From contig JAIMAQ010000007.1 of the NCBI GenBank assembly GCA_023511875.1, forward strand, positions 1-64,000: a DNA stretch of 64,000 nucleotides, given 5' to 3'. The stretch is from Thermoflavifilum sp. (lineage in GTDB: Bacteria; Bacteroidota; Bacteroidia; Chitinophagales; Chitinophagaceae). The translations under genes were made by a program, and so were the position numbers. The first letter of the stretch is position 1. Each line of letters opens with the position of its first letter. Positions 35,600 to 43,937 of this stretch are shown one piece after another. The notes beneath the pieces were generated by a model. It ran no database searches and had not been told where the DNA came from. It worked only from the letters and a program-made list of their open reading frames with translations.

Positions 35600-37462
35600 A
35601 TGTTCCCCGTATATGATGTGATTGTGGTTGGGGCTGGCCATGCCGGTTGTGAAGCTGCTGCTGCCGCGGCCAACCTGGGCTCCTCGGTATTGCTGATCAC
35701 GATGAACATGCAAAACATGGCCCAAATGAGCTGCAACCCAGCCATGGGCGGAATTGCTAAAGGACAGATCATTCGAGAAATTGATGCCATGGGGGGGTAT
35801 TCGGGCATTGTAACCGATCTCACCACGATTCAATTTCGCATGCTCAACCGGTCTAAAGGCCCTGCCATGTGGAGCCCGCGTGCACAAAACGACCGGATGC
35901 AATTTTCCTGGACGTGGCGACTAAAATTGGAGCAGACTCCTCGAATCGATTTCTACCAAGACATGGTAACGGGCCTGATCGTAAAAAATGGCCGCTGCCG
36001 AGGAGTAATTACCCAATTGGGCCATCATATTGAAGCCAAAGCCGTTGTCCTCACAAACGGTACATTTTTGAATGGGGTGATCCATATCGGAGAAAAACAT
36101 TTTGGAGGAGGAAGAATGGCTGAACGAGCAGCTACAGGCATTACGGAACAACTGGTAGAATTGGGTTTTGAAAGTGGCCGACTGAAAACGGGGACCCCAC
36201 CACGCGTGGATGGCCGAACACTCGATTATTCCCGAATGGAAGAACAAAAAGGAGACCCCATCATTACGGGATTTTCTTTTCTCAACACGCCCAAGCCCAC
36301 CCAGCAAAAAAGTTGTTGGATCACCTATACCCATCGAGAAGTACACGAAATTTTAAAAACAGGCTTCGATCGCTCCCCCATGTTTCAAGGGCGTATCCAA
36401 GGAGTGGGTCCGCGGTATTGCCCAAGTATTGAAGATAAGATTAACCGATTTGCTGATAAAGAAAGACACCAAATCTTTGTTGAACCCGAAGGCTGGCATA
36501 CCATAGAAGTGTATGTCAATGGATTTTCGACTTCTCTTCCGGAAGAAGTGCAGTATAAAGCCTTACAAAAGATTCCCGGTTTTGAACATTGCAAAATGTT
36601 TCGGCCAGGCTATGCTATTGAATATGATTTTTTCCCACCTACCCAATTACAACTTTCTTTGGAAACACGACTCATTGAAAACCTCTTTTTTGCTGGGCAA
36701 ATCAATGGCACCACGGGATATGAAGAAGCGGCCTGTCAAGGCTTAATGGCCGGCATTAATGCGCATCGCAAAATTCATGATCAGGAACCCATTATCTTGC
36801 GACGCGATGAGGCCTATATTGGCGTATTGATCGACGATTTGGTACACAAAGGAACCATTGAACCTTACCGTATGTTTACCTCTCGAGCTGAATTTCGCAC
36901 CCTGCTTCGGCAAGATAATGCTGACCTTCGACTTACCCCGCTTTCTTACCAAATTGGGTTGGCGTCGGAAGAACGAATGGCGCGCGTACAACAAAAAGAA
37001 GCTCAGGTCAAGCAAATTCAGCAGCAATTAGAAAACTTTATCGTTCTGCCAGAACAAGTAAACCCAGAACTCGAGCAAATGAACGTTCCCTTGCTCAGGG
37101 AAAAACAACGTGCTGCCAAATTTTTACTCCGACCAGAAATTTCTTTGACCAAGCTTATGGATTGGATCCCGGACATCCGGTTGCTGATCCAGCGTTACAG
37201 CCAGGAAACCTTAGAACAAGCCGAGATTCAAATGAAATACGCAAGCTATATCGAAAAAGAAAAAGAACTTTCTCGAAAAATGCGTCAATTGGAAGAAGTG
37301 CCTATTCCAGAAAATTTCCCCTATGAAAAACTACAAGCCCTTTCCACAGAAGCTCGGCAAAAGCTCAAGGCCTACAAGCCTCGTACACTAGGGCAGGCAA
37401 GCCGGATCAGTGGCGTGAATCCTAGCGATATTCAAGTGCTCATGGTGTACATGGGCAGGTAA
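35600..37462 (+). CDS. mnmG: tRNA uridine-5-carboxymethylaminomethyl(34) synthesis enzyme MnmG
   Basis: FAD enzyme that, with MnmE, adds carboxymethylaminomethyl or aminomethyl groups to wobble U34 of tRNAs. It is 620 residues, full length: N-terminal FAD motif VVGAGHAGCEAAAAAANLG, then SCNPAMGGIAKGQIIREIDAMGG, TGTPPRVDGRTLDYS (about 198) and the C-terminal helical domain that binds MnmE (RISGVNPSDIQVLMVYM). ATG start. Its older name is gidA and in many genomes it is origin-proximal next to parAB, which fits the two parS-like sites just upstream. It ends 7 bases from the convergent mqnC. Confidence 0.97.
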   Translation: MFPVYDVIVVGAGHAGCEAAAAAANLGSSVLLITMNMQNMAQMSCNPAMGGIAKGQIIREIDAMGGYSGIVTDLTTIQFRMLNRSKGPAMWSPRAQNDRMQFSWTWRLKLEQTPRIDFYQDMVTGLIVKNGRCRGVITQLGHHIEAKAVVLTNGTFLNGVIHIGEKHFGGGRMAERAATGITEQLVELGFESGRLKTGTPPRVDGRTLDYSRMEEQKGDPIITGFSFLNTPKPTQQKSCWITYTHREVHEILKTGFDRSPMFQGRIQGVGPRYCPSIEDKINRFADKERHQIFVEPEGWHTIEVYVNGFSTSLPEEVQYKALQKIPGFEHCKMFRPGYAIEYDFFPPTQLQLSLETRLIENLFFAGQINGTTGYEEAACQGLMAGINAHRKIHDQEPIILRRDEAYIGVLIDDLVHKGTIEPYRMFTSRAEFRTLLRQDNADLRLTPLSYQIGLASEERMARVQQKEAQVKQIQQQLENFIVLPEQVNPELEQMNVPLLREKQRAAKFLLRPEISLTKLMDWIPDIRLLIQRYSQETLEQAEIQMKYASYIEKEKELSRKMRQLEEVPIPENFPYEKLQALSTEARQKLKAYKPRTLGQASRISGVNPSDIQVLMVYMGR

Positions 37463-37469
37463 ATAACTT

Positions 37470-38591
37470 TTAGTTGAGTACCTGCTCTTCGATATTTTCA
37501 GGAATTTCTCGCCATTCGTATTCCTGATTGCGAAGCTGTGGCTCAAAACCTGCTTCACGAATGGCTTCTTGAATCGTTCGATAGGTAAAACGATGAGAAG
37601 CTCCTGCAGCGCTCACCACATTTTCTTCCAACATGATGGATCCAAAATCATTGGCGCCAGCATGCAAACATATCTGAGCAATTTTTTTACCCACGGTTAG
37701 CCAGGAAGCCTGGATATTGGGAATATTGGGAAGCATGATGCGGCTCATGGCAATCATGCGCACATATTCCTCTCCAGTTGTAAGGTTGTGTACGCCCCGA
37801 ATTTTGGCCAGCAAGGTATCTACGTCTTGAAATGTCCAGGGGATAAATGCCAAAAACCCCTTTGCATCAGCAGGTTTTCGGGCTTGTAATTCGCGAATCT
37901 TAACCAAATGAATGAATCGCTCTTCTATGGTCTCTACATGCCCAAACATCATGGTAGCAGAGGTGGTGATATGCAACTGATGGGCTTCGGCCATGATATC
38001 GAGCCATTCTTGAGCACTACATTTGCCTTTAGAGATCAGCCTCCGCACCCGATCCACCAGGATTTCGGCCCCTGCTCCTGGCAACGAATCTAGCCCCGCC
38101 TCGCGTAAGGCAATCAACACCTCCCGATGGCTCATTTTTTCTAATTTACAAATATGGGCTACTTCAGGGGGCCCAAGCGCATGCAAGCGTATGTTGGGAA
38201 ATTCTTGTTTGATTTGTCGGAAGAGATTCGTGTAAAATTTCAATCCCAATTCTGGATGATGCCCTCCTTGCAATAGCAATTGATCACCCCCCCAGCGAAT
38301 GGTTTCCCGAATTTTTCGCCGATACGTATCCATGTCTGTGATATAGGCTTCGGGATGGCCTGGAATGCGATAAAAATTGCAAAACTTACAATTGGCCACA
38401 CATACATTGGTGGTGTTTACATTTCGGTCGATTTGCCAGGTAACTTTCCCGTGAGGTACTCGCTGGCGGCGCATTTCATCGGCAACCACCATCAGCTCGG
38501 CTAAAGGAGCCTGTTCAAACAAATAAACCCCTTCTTCTACACTCAAAAATTCTCCACGCAAAGCTCGATCATATAATTCCTGCTTGTCCAT
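37470..38591 (-). CDS. mqnC: Cyclic dehypoxanthinyl futalosine synthase
   Basis: Radical SAM enzyme of the futalosine route to menaquinone, cyclising dehypoxanthine futalosine. It is 373 residues, with the cluster motif CVANCKFC (CxxxCxxC, about residues 64-71) followed by NFYR, GGDQLLLQGGHHPELG (about 101), and the family's ILPNIPNIQASWLTVGKKIAQ and HAGANDFGSIMLEENVVSAAG. These distinguish it from MqnE. It implies menaquinone synthesis by the futalosine pathway in this organism. ATG start with a good promoter upstream; other mqn genes are not in the window. Confidence 0.93.
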   Translation of the reverse strand: MDKQELYDRALRGEFLSVEEGVYLFEQAPLAELMVVADEMRRQRVPHGKVTWQIDRNVNTTNVCVANCKFCNFYRIPGHPEAYITDMDTYRRKIRETIRWGGDQLLLQGGHHPELGLKFYTNLFRQIKQEFPNIRLHALGPPEVAHICKLEKMSHREVLIALREAGLDSLPGAGAEILVDRVRRLISKGKCSAQEWLDIMAEAHQLHITTSATMMFGHVETIEERFIHLVKIRELQARKPADAKGFLAFIPWTFQDVDTLLAKIRGVHNLTTGEEYVRMIAMSRIMLPNIPNIQASWLTVGKKIAQICLHAGANDFGSIMLEENVVSAAGASHRFTYRTIQEAIREAGFEPQLRNQEYEWREIPENIEEQVLN

Positions 38592-38611
38592 ATCAAGATT
38601 AATGTGTATAA

Positions 38612-38641
38612 CAAATGTACGGCAAACTTGGTTTGAGCAAT
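38612..38641 (-). promoter_or_regulatory. Candidate mqnC promoter
   Basis: Minus-strand TACATTTG (38612-38619), an exact TAnnTTTG match, with ATTG (38638-38641) 18 bases upstream; 20 bases before the ATG. Confidence 0.5.
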
Positions 38642-38688
38642 AAATCTGTGTTGGAGATTACCAAGAAAATATGCTAACTTACAGATAT

Positions 38689-39920
38689 ATGAAACGAGTT
38701 TTCCTGATTGCTTGCCTAGGCTTAAGTTTTTCGGGTTTTTCACACGCCAGAGTTATAGGCTTTCAGGATAGTTTACGTAAGGCCCGATTGATTACCGTGA
38801 TTCCTTTTCGTCAGTTTGTAGATGGGGTAATTTTAGTGCACGCGCAAATCCGGTTTCCGGGAGATACCAGTTTGCAAAATGATACGTTGAATTTTATCCT
38901 AGATACGGGTAGTGGTGGAATTTCTCTCGATTCCCTTACGGCTGCAGAACTTCACCTCCCCCTCTCACCCAGCGATATCGTGATCCATGGAATTGGCGGC
39001 TCAAGAACAGTTCCTTTTGTCTATAACCTAAGCTTATTGCTGCCCGGCTTGCAAGTAGATGGACTAAATTTTCATGTGAACAATTACGATATGATCAGTG
39101 CCTTGTATGGCATACATATCGACGGCATTATAGGCTATAGCTTTTTGAGCAAGTATATCGTACAAATCGATTATGATCATCATCAGCTTCGGGTTTATAC
39201 GCCTGGTAAATTTGATTATCCAGAAAAAGGATTGTTGCTTAAGCCCTTATTCGCAGGCATTCCAATTATTCGAGAAAGTCTCAGTAATAATCGGCAACAG
39301 GTGAACAGCTTTTTTTTTTCGATACAGGGGCCGGGCTATGCCTGTTGTTAAACAACCAATTTGTTAAAGATTTTAATTTACTCCCCCACCAACGCCGCAA
39401 GCGAAAAAAGATTTACCCCACAGAAGCTCAAGGGTTATTGGGCAAAATGATCATGCATATCACCACGATGAAAGAATTGCATATTGGGAATTACTCGTTT
39501 AAAAATGTACCTGCATTAATGTTTGACGATATTTCCAACATTACCAATTATCCTTTTGCTGGGGGAATTATTGGAAACGAATTGCTTCGCCGATTCAATA
39601 TTGTATTGAATTATCCGGCACAAGAAATTTTTCTTTCGCCCAACCAACACCTGCACGATCCATTTGATTATTCATACACCGGACTTTCTTTTTATTACCT
39701 GGATGGGAAAATACAAGTCACCAACGTGATTTCGGGCTCTCCTGCCGACAAGGCAGGGTTTAAAGCAGGGGATGTAATCATTTCCGTGGAAAACAATTTT
39801 AGTGGCAATATCCAGGAATACATCCAACAATTGAAAAACCCGGGGACACATGTTCGCATCATCATTATGCGCGGACATGAATTGTTGGTCAAATATTTGC
39901 GAATTAAAAGCTTCTTATGA
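38689..39920 (+). pseudogene. Retropepsin-like aspartyl protease with PDZ domain, split by a frameshift
   Basis: Two abutting frames together give one protein of about 410 residues. The first part (from ATG 38689; an earlier ATG at 38671 is less likely) has a signal peptide and the first aspartyl motif FILDTGSGGISLDS (about residue 72), and stops at 39351. The second catalytic motif FDTGAG lies in the -1 frame directly after a run of ten T (39310-39319), then continues to a PDZ domain (SPADKAGFKAGDVIIS) and the stop at 39920. One extra T or two fewer would join them. This is either a sequencing or assembly error, a genuine inactivation, or slippage on T10. The next gene overlaps the stop by ATGA. 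Confidence 0.8.
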
Positions 39921-40858
39921 AGCATCAAAGACTTGCACGAGCCATGCTGGGCTTTATGTGGTGCTGGTTGCAGGCTTCATGGGTTGGAGCACAACCTGCT
40001 GTTAAGCCAATAGCCGTTTTACCCTTTGTAGAAGATGGCCCACGCATCCTGATCAAAGGCCTTATCCATCCTTATACCAGCGATACCCTCTTTTTTATTT
40101 TCGACAGTGGTGCAGAGCTAAATATTCTCGATGCAAGCGATGCCGCATTGTGGAAACTGAGCTACACCCAGGAAACAGGAGTGAGCGGTCTATCAAAAGG
40201 GATGACTTATTTGCCTATCGTACATCCAGGTAGCTTACAACTGGGGCAGGCGATTTTACCGCATGCGAGCTTTTGTATAGAAAACCTGAAACCACTCAAC
40301 AGCCCTTCATATACAGTAGATGGCATTTTAGGATACCCACTCCTGGCAGCGTATACCGTGAAAATTGATTATGATCATCATTTGTTTATCTTATACCCGC
40401 CAGGAAGTTTTCCGTATGACAAAAAGGGGCAGGTATTGCGCATGGATCTTGATGTTTATACCCCAATGGTAGAAGCAGCAATATCGTTGGCCAATGGTAC
40501 TCAGCTCAAGAGTAAATATCATATCACATTAGGAGGCAATTATGGGGTGCTATTCAACTATTCTTATGTTCAGAAATATCATATAGATCGGTTTTTTCAA
40601 AAAGATTCGGGAACTATTACCGTACAGGATATGTTGCGAACGATTGATTATGTAGATACTGAGCTGCCTGCCATTGAGGTAGGTAAATATCGGTTGCGTC
40701 TGGTACCAGCTACTTATTCTCCAGAAGTAGATGATGGAAATCCCCAACAAGAGATTGCAGGTGCTGTTGGGTACAAGGTATGGAAAAAGTTTAACTTAAT
40801 TTTCAATCTTTCTCGTCATGAGCTCTATCTCGAACCCAATCAACATTTTGGGCAATAA
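39917..40858 (+). CDS. Aspartyl protease family protein lacking the second catalytic motif
   Basis: 313 residues with a signal peptide (to about VGAQP, residue 26). The first aspartyl motif is present as FDSGAELNILDAS (about residue 56). Where the second D-T/S-G should be, the sequence reads ITLGGNYGVLF (about 203), so the second Asp is missing. The C-terminal PDZ domain of its neighbour is also absent. Bacteroidota retropepsin-like proteins usually keep both motifs, so this one may be inactive or act as a partner of the upstream protein. Its ATG overlaps the upstream stop (ATGA), indicating translational coupling. Confidence 0.8.
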   Translation: MKHQRLARAMLGFMWCWLQASWVGAQPAVKPIAVLPFVEDGPRILIKGLIHPYTSDTLFFIFDSGAELNILDASDAALWKLSYTQETGVSGLSKGMTYLPIVHPGSLQLGQAILPHASFCIENLKPLNSPSYTVDGILGYPLLAAYTVKIDYDHHLFILYPPGSFPYDKKGQVLRMDLDVYTPMVEAAISLANGTQLKSKYHITLGGNYGVLFNYSYVQKYHIDRFFQKDSGTITVQDMLRTIDYVDTELPAIEVGKYRLRLVPATYSPEVDDGNPQQEIAGAVGYKVWKKFNLIFNLSRHELYLEPNQHFGQ

Positions 40859-40902
40859 CTACAAGGTTTGGTAAATTGCAGCTTCACTCAATCTTGCCCA
40901 TC

Positions 40903-42183
40903 ATGATCCATTTTGAACGATTCACCCTATCTAATGGCCTCAAAGTATTAGTGCATGAAGATCCACATACGGCTCATGTGGTAGTAGATGTGCTCTATAA
41001 TGTGGGTGCTCGTGATGAAGATCCCGAAAAAACAGGATTTGCACATTTATTTGAACATTTAATGTTTGGAGGATCGGTGCATATTTCCGATTACGACACT
41101 GAGGTAGAAAGAGCAGGCGGGGAAAATAATGCGTTTACCAGCAACGATATCACCAATTATTACCTCAAGCTTCCCGCTGCCAATTTAGAAACAGCTCTCT
41201 GGCTAGAAAGCGATCGTATGCTGGAGTTGGCTTTCAGTGAAAAAAGCTTAGATGTACAACGCAAGGTAGTGTCTGAGGAATTCAAAGAACATTATTTGAA
41301 TCAACCCTATGGCGATGTTTGGCAGCTCATTCGGGAAATGGCTTATCGGGTACACCCCTATCGTTGGATGACCATTGGCCGCGACCTTGCTCATATTGAG
41401 CAAGCCCAATTGGCAGACGTAAAGGCCTTTTTTTATCGACATTATCGCCCCAATCAAGCTATCCTTGTGGTGGCTGGGGGCGTTCAAACCGAAGCCGTAA
41501 AACCTTTAGTAGAAAAATGGTTTGCCGATATTCCTCCTGGTGAACCCTATTTGCGCCAATTACCTCAAGAACCCGAACAGCAAGAAAAACGCAGCCAAAC
41601 GGTTTACAGAGATGTGCCCGCCGATGCGCTTTACATGGCTTTTCCGATGTGTGGCCGTTTGGATCCCAATTATTATGCTACTGATTTGCTAAGTACGATA
41701 TTGGGCGATGGGCAGTCGTCGCGGCTGTATCAGCAGCTCGTAAAAGAAAAAAAATATTTTAGCCAAATCACTTCCTATGTACTCGGAAGTGCAGATCCAG
41801 GATTATTGGTTATCGAAGGGAAATTATTGCCCGGCATTACTGCTGATCGAGCAGAAGCAGCTATTTGGGAAATCATTACAGCAGTACAGCAAGAGGTATT
41901 AGAGGCCGAATTACAAAAAGCAAAAAATCGTACGGAAAGCCTTTTTGCTTTCGAAGAAAACAATCTTTTGTATCGAGCCATCAACTTGGCCTATTTTGAA
42001 TGGCTTGGAGATGCAGCTTGGATCAATGCCGAAATGCAGCACTATGAGGCAGTGACACGCCAACAGATACAACAGGTAGCTTTTTCGGTCTTACAGCCTC
42101 ATCGGGCCAACGTGTTGTATTACTTGAGTCGATCTTTGCATCCAGATGCAGCCAAACAGGTCTCTGAGCTTGCCGCTGTATAG
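40903..42183 (+). CDS. M16 family zinc peptidase, catalytic subunit
   Basis: 426 residues from the ATG at 40903; a TTG at 40876 is disfavoured. The inverted zinc motif HxxEH is present as HLFEHLMF (about residue 49) and the further Glu ligand lies in the VVSEEFKEHY region (about 125), so it should be an active processing-type peptidase. There is no signal peptide. The next gene encodes an M16 protein without the zinc motif. The arrangement mirrors alpha/beta processing peptidases and bacterial M16B heterodimers. Physiological substrate unknown. Confidence 0.92.
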   Translation: MIHFERFTLSNGLKVLVHEDPHTAHVVVDVLYNVGARDEDPEKTGFAHLFEHLMFGGSVHISDYDTEVERAGGENNAFTSNDITNYYLKLPAANLETALWLESDRMLELAFSEKSLDVQRKVVSEEFKEHYLNQPYGDVWQLIREMAYRVHPYRWMTIGRDLAHIEQAQLADVKAFFYRHYRPNQAILVVAGGVQTEAVKPLVEKWFADIPPGEPYLRQLPQEPEQQEKRSQTVYRDVPADALYMAFPMCGRLDPNYYATDLLSTILGDGQSSRLYQQLVKEKKYFSQITSYVLGSADPGLLVIEGKLLPGITADRAEAAIWEIITAVQQEVLEAELQKAKNRTESLFAFEENNLLYRAINLAYFEWLGDAAWINAEMQHYEAVTRQQIQQVAFSVLQPHRANVLYYLSRSLHPDAAKQVSELAAV

Positions 42184-42222
42184 AGATTTTGTCTACAATT
42201 GATCATCAAAAACACTTCAATA

Positions 42223-43515
42223 ATGCCTTCCGTTGTTGATAGAACGCTTCGACCACTTATTCATGAACCAGTAGAATTTGAGGTTCGGTTAAAACCTTAT
42301 AAGCTCATTCGGCTAGACAATGGCATACCGGTATACCTGCTCTCAGCATCTCATTATGAAACATTTTCTCTAGAAGTTGTGTTCCCAGCAGGCGATATCT
42401 ATGCCAGCCAGGTATTGGAAGCTGCGGCTACCAATCGTTTGATGCAAATGGGTACCCAGCAGCATAATGCTCAGCAAATCCACGAGACGATAGAGTTTTA
42501 TGGTGCATACCTACAGCATTATACCGGCCCCATGGTGGCCGGTTATTCTCTCCTGGGGTTGAGTAAACATTTGCCTAATTTATTGCCCATACTGCATGAA
42601 ATACTTACTGAGCCTGTTTTCCCAGAAGAGGAGATAGCGTTGTATCGGCAAAATCAAAAACAACGATTGCGTATCGATATGAAAAAATCGGACGTCGTAG
42701 CCGATAGATTGATTGATGAAATGTTGTTTGGTAGCCAACATCCTTATGGCTGGCATGAGCAAGAGGGTGATTATGATGCGGTTCACCGCGACATGCTGCT
42801 AGCCTTTCATCGAAAACATTATATACTTCCTGCCGCTAAAATTTTTCTAGCCGGGAAAGTAGAGGATCAATATCTTTCTTTATTGAACCAATATTTTGGC
42901 CAAGCGATCACCCCAGATGTTGCCCCACAAGCTCAAGTGCCAGCGGCTCAGCCTGCAGCAGTTCATCGGCTTCAGAAAATTATCGATGAGCAAGCATTAC
43001 AAGCTGCAGTTCGTCTGGGTCGAATAGCGCCTGGACCGCAGCATCCCGACAGCTATTTATTAAAATTGCTCAACGCCGTGTGGGGTGGCTATTTTGGCTC
43101 CAGGCTCATGAGCAATATTCGGGAAGAAAAAGGATATACCTATGGGATCCATGCAGTGCTTTATTCACTCGATCCAGAAACGGCTTCTTGGATCGTGTCT
43201 GCCGAAGTAGGGAAAGACGTAGCAGATGCCACGACAACAGAAATATTTCGAGAAATGAATAAACTTTCTACGGAATTGATTCCAGAAGAAGAATTACAGG
43301 TAGTCAAAAATTACCTGATTGGGGTGCAGTTAGGTAGGCTAGATGGACCATTTGAACAGATGCAGAAATGGAAATCATTGATTTTGATGGGGCAAGATGA
43401 AGCTGATTTTGCTCGACAAATAACTGTTTTTAAAACGGCTACAGCTGAGGATCTCATTGAAGTGGCGCGGCGCTATTTTGTTCCTGAAATGTTTTATGAG
43501 GTAAAGGTGTTTTAA
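42223..43515 (+). CDS. M16 family protein, non-catalytic partner
   Basis: 430 residues from the ATG at 42223, with a TTG at 42199 as the alternative. The M16 fold is visible (LDNGIPVYLLSASHYETFSLEVVFPAGD; GGYFGSRLMSNIREEKGYTYGI near 305), but no HxxEH is present where the catalytic subunit has it. It keeps the C-terminal Arg/Tyr segment used to bind substrate peptides. It follows the catalytic M16 gene by 39 bases, so a heterodimer is likely. Confidence 0.9.
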   Translation: MPSVVDRTLRPLIHEPVEFEVRLKPYKLIRLDNGIPVYLLSASHYETFSLEVVFPAGDIYASQVLEAAATNRLMQMGTQQHNAQQIHETIEFYGAYLQHYTGPMVAGYSLLGLSKHLPNLLPILHEILTEPVFPEEEIALYRQNQKQRLRIDMKKSDVVADRLIDEMLFGSQHPYGWHEQEGDYDAVHRDMLLAFHRKHYILPAAKIFLAGKVEDQYLSLLNQYFGQAITPDVAPQAQVPAAQPAAVHRLQKIIDEQALQAAVRLGRIAPGPQHPDSYLLKLLNAVWGGYFGSRLMSNIREEKGYTYGIHAVLYSLDPETASWIVSAEVGKDVADATTTEIFREMNKLSTELIPEEELQVVKNYLIGVQLGRLDGPFEQMQKWKSLILMGQDEADFARQITVFKTATAEDLIEVARRYFVPEMFYEVKVF

Positions 43516-43569
43516 ATAGAGAAAAAACCAATCTCATTTTTGTTATATTTTCACTTCAAAATTTTTGTT

Positions 43570-43926
43570 GTGCGATTTATAGCCCGCATTTTGGTTTCTG
43601 GTTTAGCCGTGTTAATCACCTCCTATCTATTGCCCGGCGTACATCTTCAGAATTTCATCACTGCGGTATGGGTGGCTTTACTGCTTGCCGTATTGAATAC
43701 CTTCGTCAAGCCTTTGCTCATCATTCTCACCCTGCCGATTACTGTGTTTACCCTGGGTTTGTTTTTGCTGGTGATCAATGCCTTTCTCATTTTATTGACG
43801 AGCCATTTGATTTCCGGTTTTCAGGTAGATGGTTTCTGGTGGGCGTTGTTGTTTAGCATAATCTTATCGATCATTTCCTCGTTTTTTGAAAGTCAGCGTA
43901 GGCAAGCAGAAGAGGAAGGTTACTAA
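43570..43926 (+). CDS. Phage holin family / Phage_holin_4_2-type membrane protein
   Basis: Small four-helix membrane protein of the PF04020-type family (YvlD-like), 118 residues from the GTG at 43570. The frame extends to a TTG at 43540 and holds no ATG, so a non-ATG start is unavoidable; the GTG restores the usual FIARILVSGLAVLITSYLLPGV N-terminus. Hydrophobic segments lie at about 5-20, 30-45, 50-75 and 85-105. The role of such proteins is not known; no phage genes are nearby. It lies between the M16 pair and the fused E1 gene. Confidence 0.8.
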   Translation: MRFIARILVSGLAVLITSYLLPGVHLQNFITAVWVALLLAVLNTFVKPLLIILTLPITVFTLGLFLLVINAFLILLTSHLISGFQVDGFWWALLFSIILSIISSFFESQRRQAEEEGY

Positions 43927-43937
43927 AAGATAAATCC

